This document shows positions 13,940-21,049 of a stretch of DNA of 21,941 nt, piece by piece. Location: NCBI GenBank assembly GCA_937127195.1, contig CAKZLT010000094.1:1-21941 (forward strand). Reading direction: 5' to 3'. This stretch comes from an uncultured Saprospiraceae bacterium. Its GTDB lineage: Bacteria > Bacteroidota > Bacteroidia > Chitinophagales > Saprospiraceae. The notes beneath the pieces were generated by a model. That model had not been told where the DNA came from. It worked only from the letters and a program-made list of their open reading frames with translations, and ran no database searches. The first letter of the stretch is position 1, and the number at the start of each line of letters is the position of its first letter. Made by a program: the position numbers and the translations under genes.

Positions 13940-14019
13940 GATTCTGGTTACTCGATTCTAGTTACTCGATTCTAGTTTCTGTTATCCTTAGTAACAAAAA
14001 CAGCGGCAGCAGAAACTAG
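13940..14019. repeat. three 14-bp tandem repeats with a following inverted copy
   Basis: Units 13940-13953, 13954-13967 and 13968-13981 are variants of GATTCTAGTTACTC (changes at position 7 in the first and at the last bases of the third). Downstream, CAGAAACTAG (14010-14019) is the exact inverse of CTAGTTTCTG (13972-13981), and GTTA...GTAAC lies inside, so the array can fold. Its position is between ppx and the upstream secreted protein gene. It looks like a CTAG-rich intergenic repeat. Confidence 0.75.
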
Positions 14020-14035
14020 CATCCAGCAACTAGAC

Positions 14036-14494
14036 TTACTTGACTAATTGAGCGTCTTCTAAGATGTACATCAAACGGTCAACATTATCGCCATTCAACT
14101 TCAATTTACCTTTGATGGTAATCAATTTAGAAGTGTATTTTATTTCTTTACCTTTCTTCGTTTCCACTTCCATAACGGTTTCTGGGCCTGCGCCACCACA
14201 AAAGAAACACATATTATAAGGGAATTTTGAAAAGATAAAATAGTTCTGTTCTTGATAACCTTCCAGCGGAATAATATAGCCTTTGAGGGTAATTTCCTTT
14301 TTGTTTAGTGTTTTGATTTCTTTACTAAAAACAGGCTGGTCAACGTATAAACCCAATGTTTTATCAAATTTCTTCTTGAAAGTGACCTTTTCCAATGTTT
14401 TCCAAGGGCCTTCATCACCTATCGGTAAGGTAGTAAAAGACATATTTTGCACACCAAAAAAGGTGATTAGTAACAATACAATTGTATTTTTCAT
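14036..14494 (-). CDS. secreted CxxC protein, DUF3299-like (second paralogue)
   Basis: A 152-residue exported protein with a signal peptide-like N-terminus (1-20). The mature part carries a core repeated in the neighbouring gene at 14617: a KKKFDKTLGLYVDQPVF segment, the strand-turn KGYIIPLEGY (71-80), YFIFSKFPYNMCFFCGGAGPETVMEV (85-110) with Cys96 and Cys99, and a C-terminal strand pair (ITIKGKLKL, LMYILEDAQLV). The layout (GY-I-PLE, then a short Cys motif followed by GP) resembles DUF3299 proteins, which often lie next to FtsX-type ABC permeases. The CxxC could bind a metal ion or form a disulfide; which one cannot be told. It is in the same orientation as the permease and ATPase genes, 122 bases after its paralogue. 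The family assignment is from pattern memory, so moderate. Confidence 0.65.
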   Translation of the reverse strand: MKNTIVLLLITFFGVQNMSFTTLPIGDEGPWKTLEKVTFKKKFDKTLGLYVDQPVFSKEIKTLNKKEITLKGYIIPLEGYQEQNYFIFSKFPYNMCFFCGGAGPETVMEVETKKGKEIKYTSKLITIKGKLKLNGDNVDRLMYILEDAQLVK

Positions 14495-14616
14495 GATTGA
14501 TTTTTTATTATTTCTCCAAATTTTGGGGTTGATTTTTTGATTGATTTTTTTTCAATAACTGATGTTACTCAAAGCGACTAATAAAAGTACTTCTGGGCAA
14601 CGTGAGTTAATAAAAA

Positions 14617-15081
14617 TTACTCCTCAATTACCTCAGCATCCTTCAAAGTATATAAAACCTGTCCGATACTTGGATTATAATTGACCTGTAATTTCCCTTT
14701 TAGTGTTACTGGCTTTTTTGATGACTTAACAGCTTTTTTAGAAAAAACCTCCATTACAGACTCAGGCCCAGCACCACCACAAAAGAAACATTGATTAAAA
14801 GGAACAGCCGAAAGAATGAAATATTTTTGATTTTTGGATGCTTTCAATGGTAAAATATAGCCTTTGATTTTGATGATTTCGCCATCTAAAGCTTTGACTT
14901 TTTTACCAAATTTAGGAACATCGACATCCAATCCAATATTTTCATCAAACTTCTTTTGCATCAAAACCATTGACAAAATCTGCCAATTATTAATTTCTTT
15001 TTTTGCCTTTTGAGCTACTGCTTCCTGTTGAAACGCTCCCAAAAAAACAATTACCGCAATGGCTACTATACTATTTTTCAT
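14617..15081 (-). CDS. secreted CxxC protein, DUF3299-like (first paralogue)
   Basis: A 154-residue exported protein with a signal peptide of about 23 residues (ending AVAQ). It is clearly homologous to the next gene: same length, same KKFDENIGLDVDVPKF segment, KGYILPL (73-79), the nearly identical NQCFFCGGAGPESVMEV (96-112) with Cys98 and Cys101, and a VTLKGKL...LYTLKDAEV ending that suggests a small beta-barrel (OB-like) fold. It is a tandem duplication that has diverged well outside the Cys motif while the motif stayed fixed, which implies the CxxC is functional in both. It lies 110 bases after the permease gene on the same strand. A periplasmic accessory role for the ABC system (metal handling or redox) is inferred from context only. 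Confidence 0.65.
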   Translation of the reverse strand: MKNSIVAIAVIVFLGAFQQEAVAQKAKKEINNWQILSMVLMQKKFDENIGLDVDVPKFGKKVKALDGEIIKIKGYILPLKASKNQKYFILSAVPFNQCFFCGGAGPESVMEVFSKKAVKSSKKPVTLKGKLQVNYNPSIGQVLYTLKDAEVIEE

Positions 15082-15151
15082 ATTCGTTTAATAATTTATT
15101 TTTTTTAAAAAAAACTTAAAAAGCCAACGTAGCGCGCGACTATTAAAAGCC

Positions 15152-15183
15152 AATTATTAATTGTTAATTTCTAATTATTAATT
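15152..15183. repeat. AT-rich 11-bp direct repeat in the permease-CxxC gene spacer
   Basis: AATTATTAATT occurs at 15152-15162 and 15173-15183 (period 21), with TTAATT variants between. It is low-complexity sequence in a 110-base spacer that also contains a GC-rich patch (AGCGCGCG at 15131). It may be an intergenic repeat or chance in AT-rich DNA. Confidence 0.4.
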
Positions 15184-15191
15184 AATAAAAA

Positions 15192-16493
15192 CTACCTTCC
15201 TAAAGTTTCCGAAATATCAGTTTTATAAACCATCAAAGCAGGAATCAAAGCCGCAACAATACCAATCGCTAATGCACCTAGAAGAATATAAACTTCCTCC
15301 TTTAAGAAACGCCAACCATCGAAAGAATATTGGTAAGCTTCTTCTGCTGCACCCGAAAAAATACTCATTCCTCCATGACTTAACAGCAAACCAAGAATAT
15401 AACCCAAAATGGCAATCATCAACCCTTCCAAAATAATCAGAAAAAATAGTTTTAAGCGAGACGCGCCCATTACACGCATTAATGCCAATTCATACTTTCG
15501 GTCTTTAAGAGAATTAAATAGTGAAATAAACACGCTTAATCCTGAAATGAAAATGATTACAAAAGCTAATATCCGCAATGCATCCGTTCCGACACCCATC
15601 ATTTCATACAATCGATTGGTTTCAAAAGCAGGAGCTGCTGTTTGCATATTTGTATTCTGATTAATAAAATTTGGAAGCATGATATTCCCCATTGGCGTTC
15701 TAAAAAACACCAACATCGAAGTCAGCCCCTGCTTAGGATCGTCCATGTCCACTGGTTCTTTAGACGCTTCATTATGCGAATGGTCATCATGCGAATGATG
15801 TTCGTGGTCATCGTGTCCTTTGTGATTATCTTCTTCATCCTCTTCGTCAAATTCAATTTCTGGCTCTTTATGCAATAATCGAATGGTATTGATATTTGTC
15901 AAAATCAATTGGTCGAGTACTGTATTTGTTTTTGGTAAAATGGAGACAATTCGTAAAGGACTTTCTTCATGACTATGTGCTTCTGCCATAAAACCGTGCG
16001 CACTGAAAAACTCCTCTCCTACTTTTAAATTGAGTTCTTTGGCAACTTTTGCTCCTAAAGTTACCTCCATGTCTTTTGACCAAAGTGCGGTATTTGCTGC
16101 TGCGGCACTATCATACAATTCTACATAACTATGCTCCGTTCCTACAATTCTGAACGTTTTATAAGAATCTCCTAACGCTAAAGGAATCGTTTTTTCGACC
16201 AATGGAGCGATTCTAGGATGTTTTTTTATAATAGCTGCTTCTCGCAAACTAATGTTTCCCGTAGGATAATCAATATGATAAATACTTGATAGGATAAGTT
16301 GCAAAGGGCTTCCTTTTGCGCCGACTACCATATCGACACCAGCAAGATTCTTCTCGAATTTTTCCTGTACTTGATTATTAATAAGCATCAAGAGCGTAAT
16401 AATCCCAACGCCTAACGCAAACAGTACCAAGCTCAAAGTAGTAGATAAAGGCTTGATTAATATATTTTTCCAACTTAGGTTGATTAAATTCAT
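15192..16493 (-). CDS. FtsX/MacB-type ABC permease with a His/Asp-rich periplasmic loop
   Basis: A 433-residue inner-membrane permease of the MacB/FtsX (type VII ABC) fold with four membrane segments: about 17-38, 306-328, 349-372 and 401-423. A large periplasmic domain lies between the first two. That domain begins with VDMVVGAKGSPLQLILSSIYHIDYPTGNI (53-81), a strongly conserved stretch of the permease type found beside DUF3299 genes. Inside it, residues about 213-252 are extremely acidic and histidine-rich: eight His lie within 224-240, preceded by a Glu/Asp run, and three more His at 166-175. This resembles metal-binding loops of zinc and nickel transporters. The C-terminal FtsX domain keeps the usual RKYELALMRVMGASR coupling helix. 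Type VII systems usually drive mechanotransmission or extrusion rather than classical import. The partner ATPase is encoded 106 bases upstream. Confidence 0.88.
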   Translation of the reverse strand: MNLINLSWKNILIKPLSTTLSLVLFALGVGIITLLMLINNQVQEKFEKNLAGVDMVVGAKGSPLQLILSSIYHIDYPTGNISLREAAIIKKHPRIAPLVEKTIPLALGDSYKTFRIVGTEHSYVELYDSAAAANTALWSKDMEVTLGAKVAKELNLKVGEEFFSAHGFMAEAHSHEESPLRIVSILPKTNTVLDQLILTNINTIRLLHKEPEIEFDEEDEEDNHKGHDDHEHHSHDDHSHNEASKEPVDMDDPKQGLTSMLVFFRTPMGNIMLPNFINQNTNMQTAAPAFETNRLYEMMGVGTDALRILAFVIIFISGLSVFISLFNSLKDRKYELALMRVMGASRLKLFFLIILEGLMIAILGYILGLLLSHGGMSIFSGAAEEAYQYSFDGWRFLKEEVYILLGALAIGIVAALIPALMVYKTDISETLGR

Positions 16494-16522
16494 GACTTCG
16501 TTAATGTGTGAATTATAGTACC

Positions 16523-16538
16523 GTCGAATTTATTCGAC
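16523..16538. repeat. small palindrome in the ATPase-permease spacer
   Basis: GTCGAAT (16523-16529) and ATTCGAC (16532-16538) form a 7-bp stem around TT, 30 bases upstream of the permease start on the minus strand. It may be an operator or an mRNA structure. Confidence 0.4.
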
Positions 16539-16564
16539 AAGGTGTAAAACTCTTCATCATATTA

Positions 16565-16596
16565 ATTAGATAACACTAATTAATATATTATCTAAT
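16565..16596. repeat. 9-bp-stem hairpin just after the ATPase stop
   Basis: ATTAGATAA (16565-16573) pairs perfectly with TTATCTAAT (16588-16596) around a 14-base AT-rich loop. It begins 4 bases after the ATPase gene end on the minus strand and has no T-run, so it is more likely an intra-operon processing or stability structure than a terminator. Confidence 0.45.
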
Positions 16597-16599
16597 AAT

Positions 16600-17232
16600 T
16601 TATTTAGTTAAAATGATTTGATTTTTAAAATAGTCCTTGAGTCGCTGGTCATGCGTTACAATTAATAGAGCCGCTTCTTGTTCTCTGGCTTGTGACTCCA
16701 AAAGCTCGACTACTTCTTTACAGTTTTCGTCGTCAAGTGCAGAAGTCGGTTCATCTGCCAAAATCACTTTTGGACTATTGACCAAAGCTCTCGCAATAGC
16801 AACCCGCTGTTGTTCACCTTGGCTTAATGCCTTAGGTTTTGATTGTAATTTATGACTCAAGTTCAATTTAGATAATAGCGTTTTGATACGCGTTTTATCT
16901 TGCGGAACGCCTGCCAGATATTGTGCTAATAGTAAATTTTCTTCTACGGTAAGGGACGCGACAAAGTGAGATTGCTGAAAAACAATACCAATATGCTTAC
17001 CGCGAAAAGCATCTAATTGACTAGACGGCAATTGAGATAAATCTTGTCCAGTTACAGTAATTGAACCATTTTGAGCCTTTCGGAGTCCGCCCAATAAGTG
17101 CAACAATGTAGTTTTACCTGTTCCAGATTGTCCCAATAATAACCAGTGTTCATCCTTTTGACAATTGATGTCAGGGAAATGAATCGTATTATTCTTATCA
17201 TACGAATAGGAAAGTTGGCTAGTTTTGAGCAT
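16600..17232 (-). CDS. ABC transporter ATP-binding protein (LolD/MacB-type)
   Basis: A 210-residue cytoplasmic nucleotide-binding domain, the size of LolD/FtsE-type ATPases. Motifs: Walker A GQSGTGKT (34-41), Q-loop FQQ (85-87), signature LSQGEQQRVAIARAL (136-150), Walker B VILADE (156-161) with catalytic Glu161, D-loop SALD, and H-loop His194 in VTHD. All catalytic residues are intact. It is the first gene of the minus-strand cluster and is followed after 106 bases by the FtsX-type permease, its obvious partner. Two subunits of each would form the membrane complex. The upstream region (17233-17532) is shared with the divergent mrdA gene. Confidence 0.93.
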   Translation of the reverse strand: MLKTSQLSYSYDKNNTIHFPDINCQKDEHWLLLGQSGTGKTTLLHLLGGLRKAQNGSITVTGQDLSQLPSSQLDAFRGKHIGIVFQQSHFVASLTVEENLLLAQYLAGVPQDKTRIKTLLSKLNLSHKLQSKPKALSQGEQQRVAIARALVNSPKVILADEPTSALDDENCKEVVELLESQAREQEAALLIVTHDQRLKDYFKNQIILTK

Positions 17233-17532
17233 AATTGATATTATTTTTATAATAATGTTCCGAAGCTCGTCGCGCTAGGGAATATTAAAAACTATTGAAA
17301 CAATATAATAAACGATTTCTTTTAAAGTTCAACAGCCGCCAAAAGACCAAAGTTGAAGAAAAAGAACTGTTTTAAGTGTTAATTTTTGAGGTTTAGGTTT
17401 TTTATTTTTAAAAAAAAGAAAAATTCTCTAAGAACATTGAATTTTTAACCAAAATAGAAAGCTATTTTTATACAAATATCCGTAATTTTATAAAATTCAG
17501 AGAACGCAACTCATACGCAGCAAAAGAAAACT
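17233..17532. other. 300-base divergent promoter region, no gene seen
   Basis: It separates the minus-strand ABC cluster from mrdA. It must hold promoters for both, but no exact TAnnTTTG box was found on either strand. It contains a short GC-rich patch (GAAGCTCGTCGCGCTAGGG at 17261-17279) and a weak inverted pair TTCAAC (17328-17333) / GTTGAA (17352-17357). No metal-regulator (Fur/Zur-like) box could be recognised with confidence. Confidence 0.5.
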
Positions 17533-19365
17533 ATGCAAGACCAGTTTCAGGGACGAAAATATGTCATACAGGGATTATTTATCGTCACAACAGCTATTTT
17601 ATTATTGAAAGCCGTTCAACTACAACTTATTGATACTTCCTTGCGAGAGCAAGCAAGTGCTAACGTGATTCAGAAAATCAATAAGTATCCATCAAGAGGC
17701 TTGGTTTATGATAGAAATGAAAAACTAATGGTCAATAACAAAGCTATCTATGATTTGATGGTCACTTATGACCAAGTAAAAGATATAGATACGACTAAGT
17801 TTTGTCAGTTATTAGGTATTTCGAGGGAGGTTTTTATTAAAAAATTAAACCCGAACTTCGCGAGCCGTCGATATTCTAAATCAAAACCTTTCGTTTTTCT
17901 CAAAAAGATTTCATCTGAGACTTATGCGCGATTTCAAGAAAGTTTATATGAGTTTCCAGGGTTCTTTGTAGAATTAAGAAATGTTCGAGGATATGCTTTC
18001 AATACAGGTTCACACGTTTTGGGTTATATCGGCGAGGTGAACGAAAAGCATTTGAAAAAAGACCCTTATTATCAAAGTGGTGATTATATTGGGATTAGCG
18101 GTGTAGAGTTTGCTTATGAAGAATATTTACGTGGTGTTCGTGGAGTAGATTACGTTTTGAGGGATAACTTAGGGCGAATAGTTGGCAGCTATGAAAAAGG
18201 CGAACGTGATACAGCTTCAGTATCTGGAAAAGATTTAATTTCTTCTTTGGATTTAGATTTACAAATGTATGGAGAAGAATTATTGCAAAATAAACGTGGC
18301 GGAATAGTTGCTATTGAACCTTCTTCTGGGGAGATTTTGGCAATGGTGAGTATGCCAAGTTATGATCCTAACTTACTAACAATTGGTCGCGGTAGAGGCG
18401 ATGCTTACACAACATTGGCAAGAGATTCTTTGAAGCCATTATTTAATCGAGCAATTGGCGCACAATATCCTCCAGGTTCTATTTTTAAACCTGTAATGGC
18501 ATTAGTCGCATTGCAAGAAGGTGTTACCGAAGTTAATAGACCTATTAGCTGTCGAGGTGGATATATTTACAAAACATTACGTATTGGTTGTCACGGACAC
18601 CCGACAGCGATGAATGTTTCGCAAGCAATTCAGCATTCATGTAATGCCTATTTTTGTCAAATTTTTCGAGATGTAGTTGATAAAAATGGTTTTTCGAGAG
18701 CAAGTCAAGGGCTAGATGTTTGGACGGATCATTTATACCATTTTGGTTTGGGTAAAAGATTAGGAAGCGATGTTCCAAATGAATTGACAGGAAATGTACC
18801 AACTTCAGAGGATTATGATAAAATGCATCGTAAAGGCGCGTGGACTTCGCCATATATCGTTTCGCTTGGAATTGGGCAAGGTGAATTATTGATTACACCA
18901 TTGCAAATGGCAAATATCTCGGCAACTATTGCCAATAAAGGATATTATTATTCACCTCATTTGGTCAAAAGCTTTAAAAATGATACGACTCAAATACCAT
19001 TAAAATACCGTACAAAGCATTTTACAAAAATAGATACTTCGCATTTTAGACCTGTCATTGATGGAATGGAAGATGTTGTATTGGCAGGTACAGCTCGTAT
19101 TGCACAAATTCCTGGTATCAAAGTCTGTGGAAAAACAGGAACAGCAGAAAATCCTCATGGTGCTGATCACTCGGTTTTTATTGCATTTGCGCCAAAGGAC
19201 AATCCTAAAATAGCCATTGCGGTATTTGTAGAAAATGGCGGTTATGGTTCGCGATATGCTGGACCAATATCTAGTTTAATGATTGAAAAATACCTTAACG
19301 GAGAAATCAGTGATGCTCGAAAGTATTTGGAGGAGCGTATGAAAAATGCGAATTTGAATAAATAA
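17533..19365 (+). CDS. mrdA: penicillin-binding protein 2 (class B transpeptidase, elongasome)
   Basis: A 610-residue bitopic membrane protein: a short cytoplasmic N-terminus, one membrane helix (about 11-31), a pedestal/dimerisation domain (about 45-225, with PSRGLVYDRNEKLMVNN near 53-69 and GYIGEVNE at 164-171), and the transpeptidase domain from about 250. The penicillin-binding motifs are complete: SxxK as GSIFKP with catalytic Ser316 and Lys319, SxN as SCN (369-371), and KTG at 534-536. It cross-links peptidoglycan during lateral wall growth together with the glycosyltransferase RodA, which is encoded next. Length is normal. In many bacteria mreBCD precede this pair; here the upstream neighbour is the divergent ABC cluster instead. 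The ATG at 17533 with an A-rich leader leaves a normal cytoplasmic tail. Confidence 0.97.
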   Translation: MQDQFQGRKYVIQGLFIVTTAILLLKAVQLQLIDTSLREQASANVIQKINKYPSRGLVYDRNEKLMVNNKAIYDLMVTYDQVKDIDTTKFCQLLGISREVFIKKLNPNFASRRYSKSKPFVFLKKISSETYARFQESLYEFPGFFVELRNVRGYAFNTGSHVLGYIGEVNEKHLKKDPYYQSGDYIGISGVEFAYEEYLRGVRGVDYVLRDNLGRIVGSYEKGERDTASVSGKDLISSLDLDLQMYGEELLQNKRGGIVAIEPSSGEILAMVSMPSYDPNLLTIGRGRGDAYTTLARDSLKPLFNRAIGAQYPPGSIFKPVMALVALQEGVTEVNRPISCRGGYIYKTLRIGCHGHPTAMNVSQAIQHSCNAYFCQIFRDVVDKNGFSRASQGLDVWTDHLYHFGLGKRLGSDVPNELTGNVPTSEDYDKMHRKGAWTSPYIVSLGIGQGELLITPLQMANISATIANKGYYYSPHLVKSFKNDTTQIPLKYRTKHFTKIDTSHFRPVIDGMEDVVLAGTARIAQIPGIKVCGKTGTAENPHGADHSVFIAFAPKDNPKIAIAVFVENGGYGSRYAGPISSLMIEKYLNGEISDARKYLEERMKNANLNK

Positions 19366-19439
19366 TTAGTTGATTAAAGTTTGATTATAAGCTAGTTTTT
19401 TGAAAATAAAAGAATGACTTTTTTAAAGTTTGAATTATA

Positions 19440-20864
19440 ATGACAACAAGTAGAAGAGGGGAAAGTAATACTGCGGATGTAGATTGGATGACGATTTCGA
19501 TTTATCTCGGGCTAGTACTGACAGGCTGGCTGATGATATACGCTGTTGGTTATCGAGGTGAAGAAAATTCTTCTTTGTTTGATATGGGGACACGTCACGG
19601 AAGTCAATTGGTTTGGATTGGAGTTTCGATAACGGTTGGTTTTGTGATTATGTTGATAGATGGCAAGATGTTTCGGACATTTGGCTATCCTATATATATT
19701 ATAGCTTGTTTGTTTTTACTTTATGTTTTGGTTGCTGGGCGAGTCATTGCTGGTTCACAGTCATGGTTTGATTTAGGATTTTTTCGATTTCAACCTTCCG
19801 AAGTTGCGAAGTTTGCAACCTGCTTGGCATTAGCTACTTTTTTGGGACCATATAACGCTAATTTACAAACCTTTAGAAATCGAGCAATAGCTATAGGAAT
19901 TATTTTGCTTCCAATGGGCTTGATTCTGTTGCAAGGAGATGCAGGTTCTGCGCTTGTATTTTCGTCTTTGTTGATAGTTTTGTATAGAGAAGGAATGCCG
20001 CCTCCGTTGTATATTTTGATGTTTACGATGATTATACTAACAGTAATGGCGTTGATGTTTGACAGTACTTTTCCTATTATTTTAGGGTTGACATTAGTAG
20101 CAAGTGGTATTTTAGTTAACGCACTTCGAACCAATCGTCCTAAGATTATCTTTTTTAGTTTTGCCGTAGCAGCTTTGGCTGTTTATAATATTTATCCTGA
20201 ATATGAATTATATGTATTAGGAACAACAGGGCTTGTTTTTTTAATATTATTAATACAAAAACTCCGCTCCAAACGTCGTCAACTTGCCATTTTATTGACT
20301 GTCGGATTAGTGTTTGGGTCGGGTTATACAACGGTTGTAAATTATGCTTTTTATAAAGTACTCAAACCGCATCAACAAGATAGAATATTAGTTTGGTTGC
20401 GACCAAGCAAGGTTGACCCTTTGGGCGCATTATATAATGTAACGTGGTCAAAACGTGCGATTGGTTCGGGTGGTTTGACAGGAAAAGGCTTTTTAGATGG
20501 TAATATTACGAAGTTGAATTATGTGCCAGAACAAGTAACTGACTTTATCTTTTGCACAGTTGGAGAGGAACAAGGCTTTGTTGGAGCTTTTGCGATTATT
20601 ATGCTGTTTTTATTATTACTCTTGCGGGTATTGTTTATTGCGGAACGGCAACGCTCAAAGTTTACACGAATTTATGCTTATGGAGTCGCGAGTATTTTAT
20701 TCTTTCACTTGCTGGTCAACGTAGGAATGACAATGGGAATTATGCCTGTAATTGGTATTCCGCTGCCATTTATAAGCTATGGAGGTTCGTCTCTTATGGC
20801 ATTCACGGTTTTGGTTGCAGTATTATTGAGATTAGATAGCGATAGATTATCGGTATTTAGGTAA
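19440..20864 (+). CDS. rodA: SEDS peptidoglycan glycosyltransferase RodA
   Basis: A 474-residue polytopic membrane protein of the SEDS family, which polymerises lipid II into glycan strands and pairs with PBP2. Conserved elements: WFDLGFFRFQPSEVAKF (109-125), GDAGSALVF (166-174), the periplasmic-loop segment GGLTGKGFLDG...YVPEQVTDFIFCTVGEEQGFVGA (344-383), and the C-terminal PFISYGGSSL (443-452). It is about 100 residues longer than E. coli RodA because of extra hydrophobic segments around 190-300 (three or four helices between the core parts); such long forms are usual in Bacteroidota. It follows mrdA after 74 bases on the same strand, so the two are an operon. An intrinsic terminator follows at 20963. 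Confidence 0.96.
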   Translation: MTTSRRGESNTADVDWMTISIYLGLVLTGWLMIYAVGYRGEENSSLFDMGTRHGSQLVWIGVSITVGFVIMLIDGKMFRTFGYPIYIIACLFLLYVLVAGRVIAGSQSWFDLGFFRFQPSEVAKFATCLALATFLGPYNANLQTFRNRAIAIGIILLPMGLILLQGDAGSALVFSSLLIVLYREGMPPPLYILMFTMIILTVMALMFDSTFPIILGLTLVASGILVNALRTNRPKIIFFSFAVAALAVYNIYPEYELYVLGTTGLVFLILLIQKLRSKRRQLAILLTVGLVFGSGYTTVVNYAFYKVLKPHQQDRILVWLRPSKVDPLGALYNVTWSKRAIGSGGLTGKGFLDGNITKLNYVPEQVTDFIFCTVGEEQGFVGAFAIIMLFLLLLLRVLFIAERQRSKFTRIYAYGVASILFFHLLVNVGMTMGIMPVIGIPLPFISYGGSSLMAFTVLVAVLLRLDSDRLSVFR

Positions 20865-20869
20865 ATTTT

Positions 20870-20922
20870 AGAAGCGAGACGTTATAGCGGATTTTGAAGG
20901 GCTTAGGCTTTATTTCGCTTCT
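20870..20922. repeat. 8-bp inverted pair just after the rodA stop
   Basis: AGAAGCGA (20870-20877) and TCGCTTCT (20915-20922) are exact inverses with a 37-base loop, starting 6 bases after the rodA stop. A 3'-end mRNA structure is possible. There is no T-run, so it is separate from the terminator at 20963. Confidence 0.35.
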
Positions 20923-20962
20923 GAATAGTTACGAAAAAAGTACAATTTCAAAAAAAATCAAG

Positions 20963-21000
20963 AAAGTCTATCTAATCATTCATGAATAGATAGACTTTTT
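20963..21000 (+). terminator. intrinsic terminator of the mrdA-rodA operon
   Basis: AAAGTCTATCTA (20963-20974) pairs perfectly with TAGATAGACTTT (20987-20998) around a 12-base loop. With the last stem bases, five T end the structure (20996-21000). It lies 99 bases after rodA and 50 bases before the next start. Confidence 0.85.
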
Positions 21001-21049
21001 CGTTCTCTAGATGGAATAAATTTTTTAATATGAATTTAAATCAATTGTT

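Noticed and set aside
19790..20134. 114-codon open frame on the minus strand
   Set aside because: It is antisense to rodA, with no domain features or sensible promoter. It is a shadow of a conserved gene.
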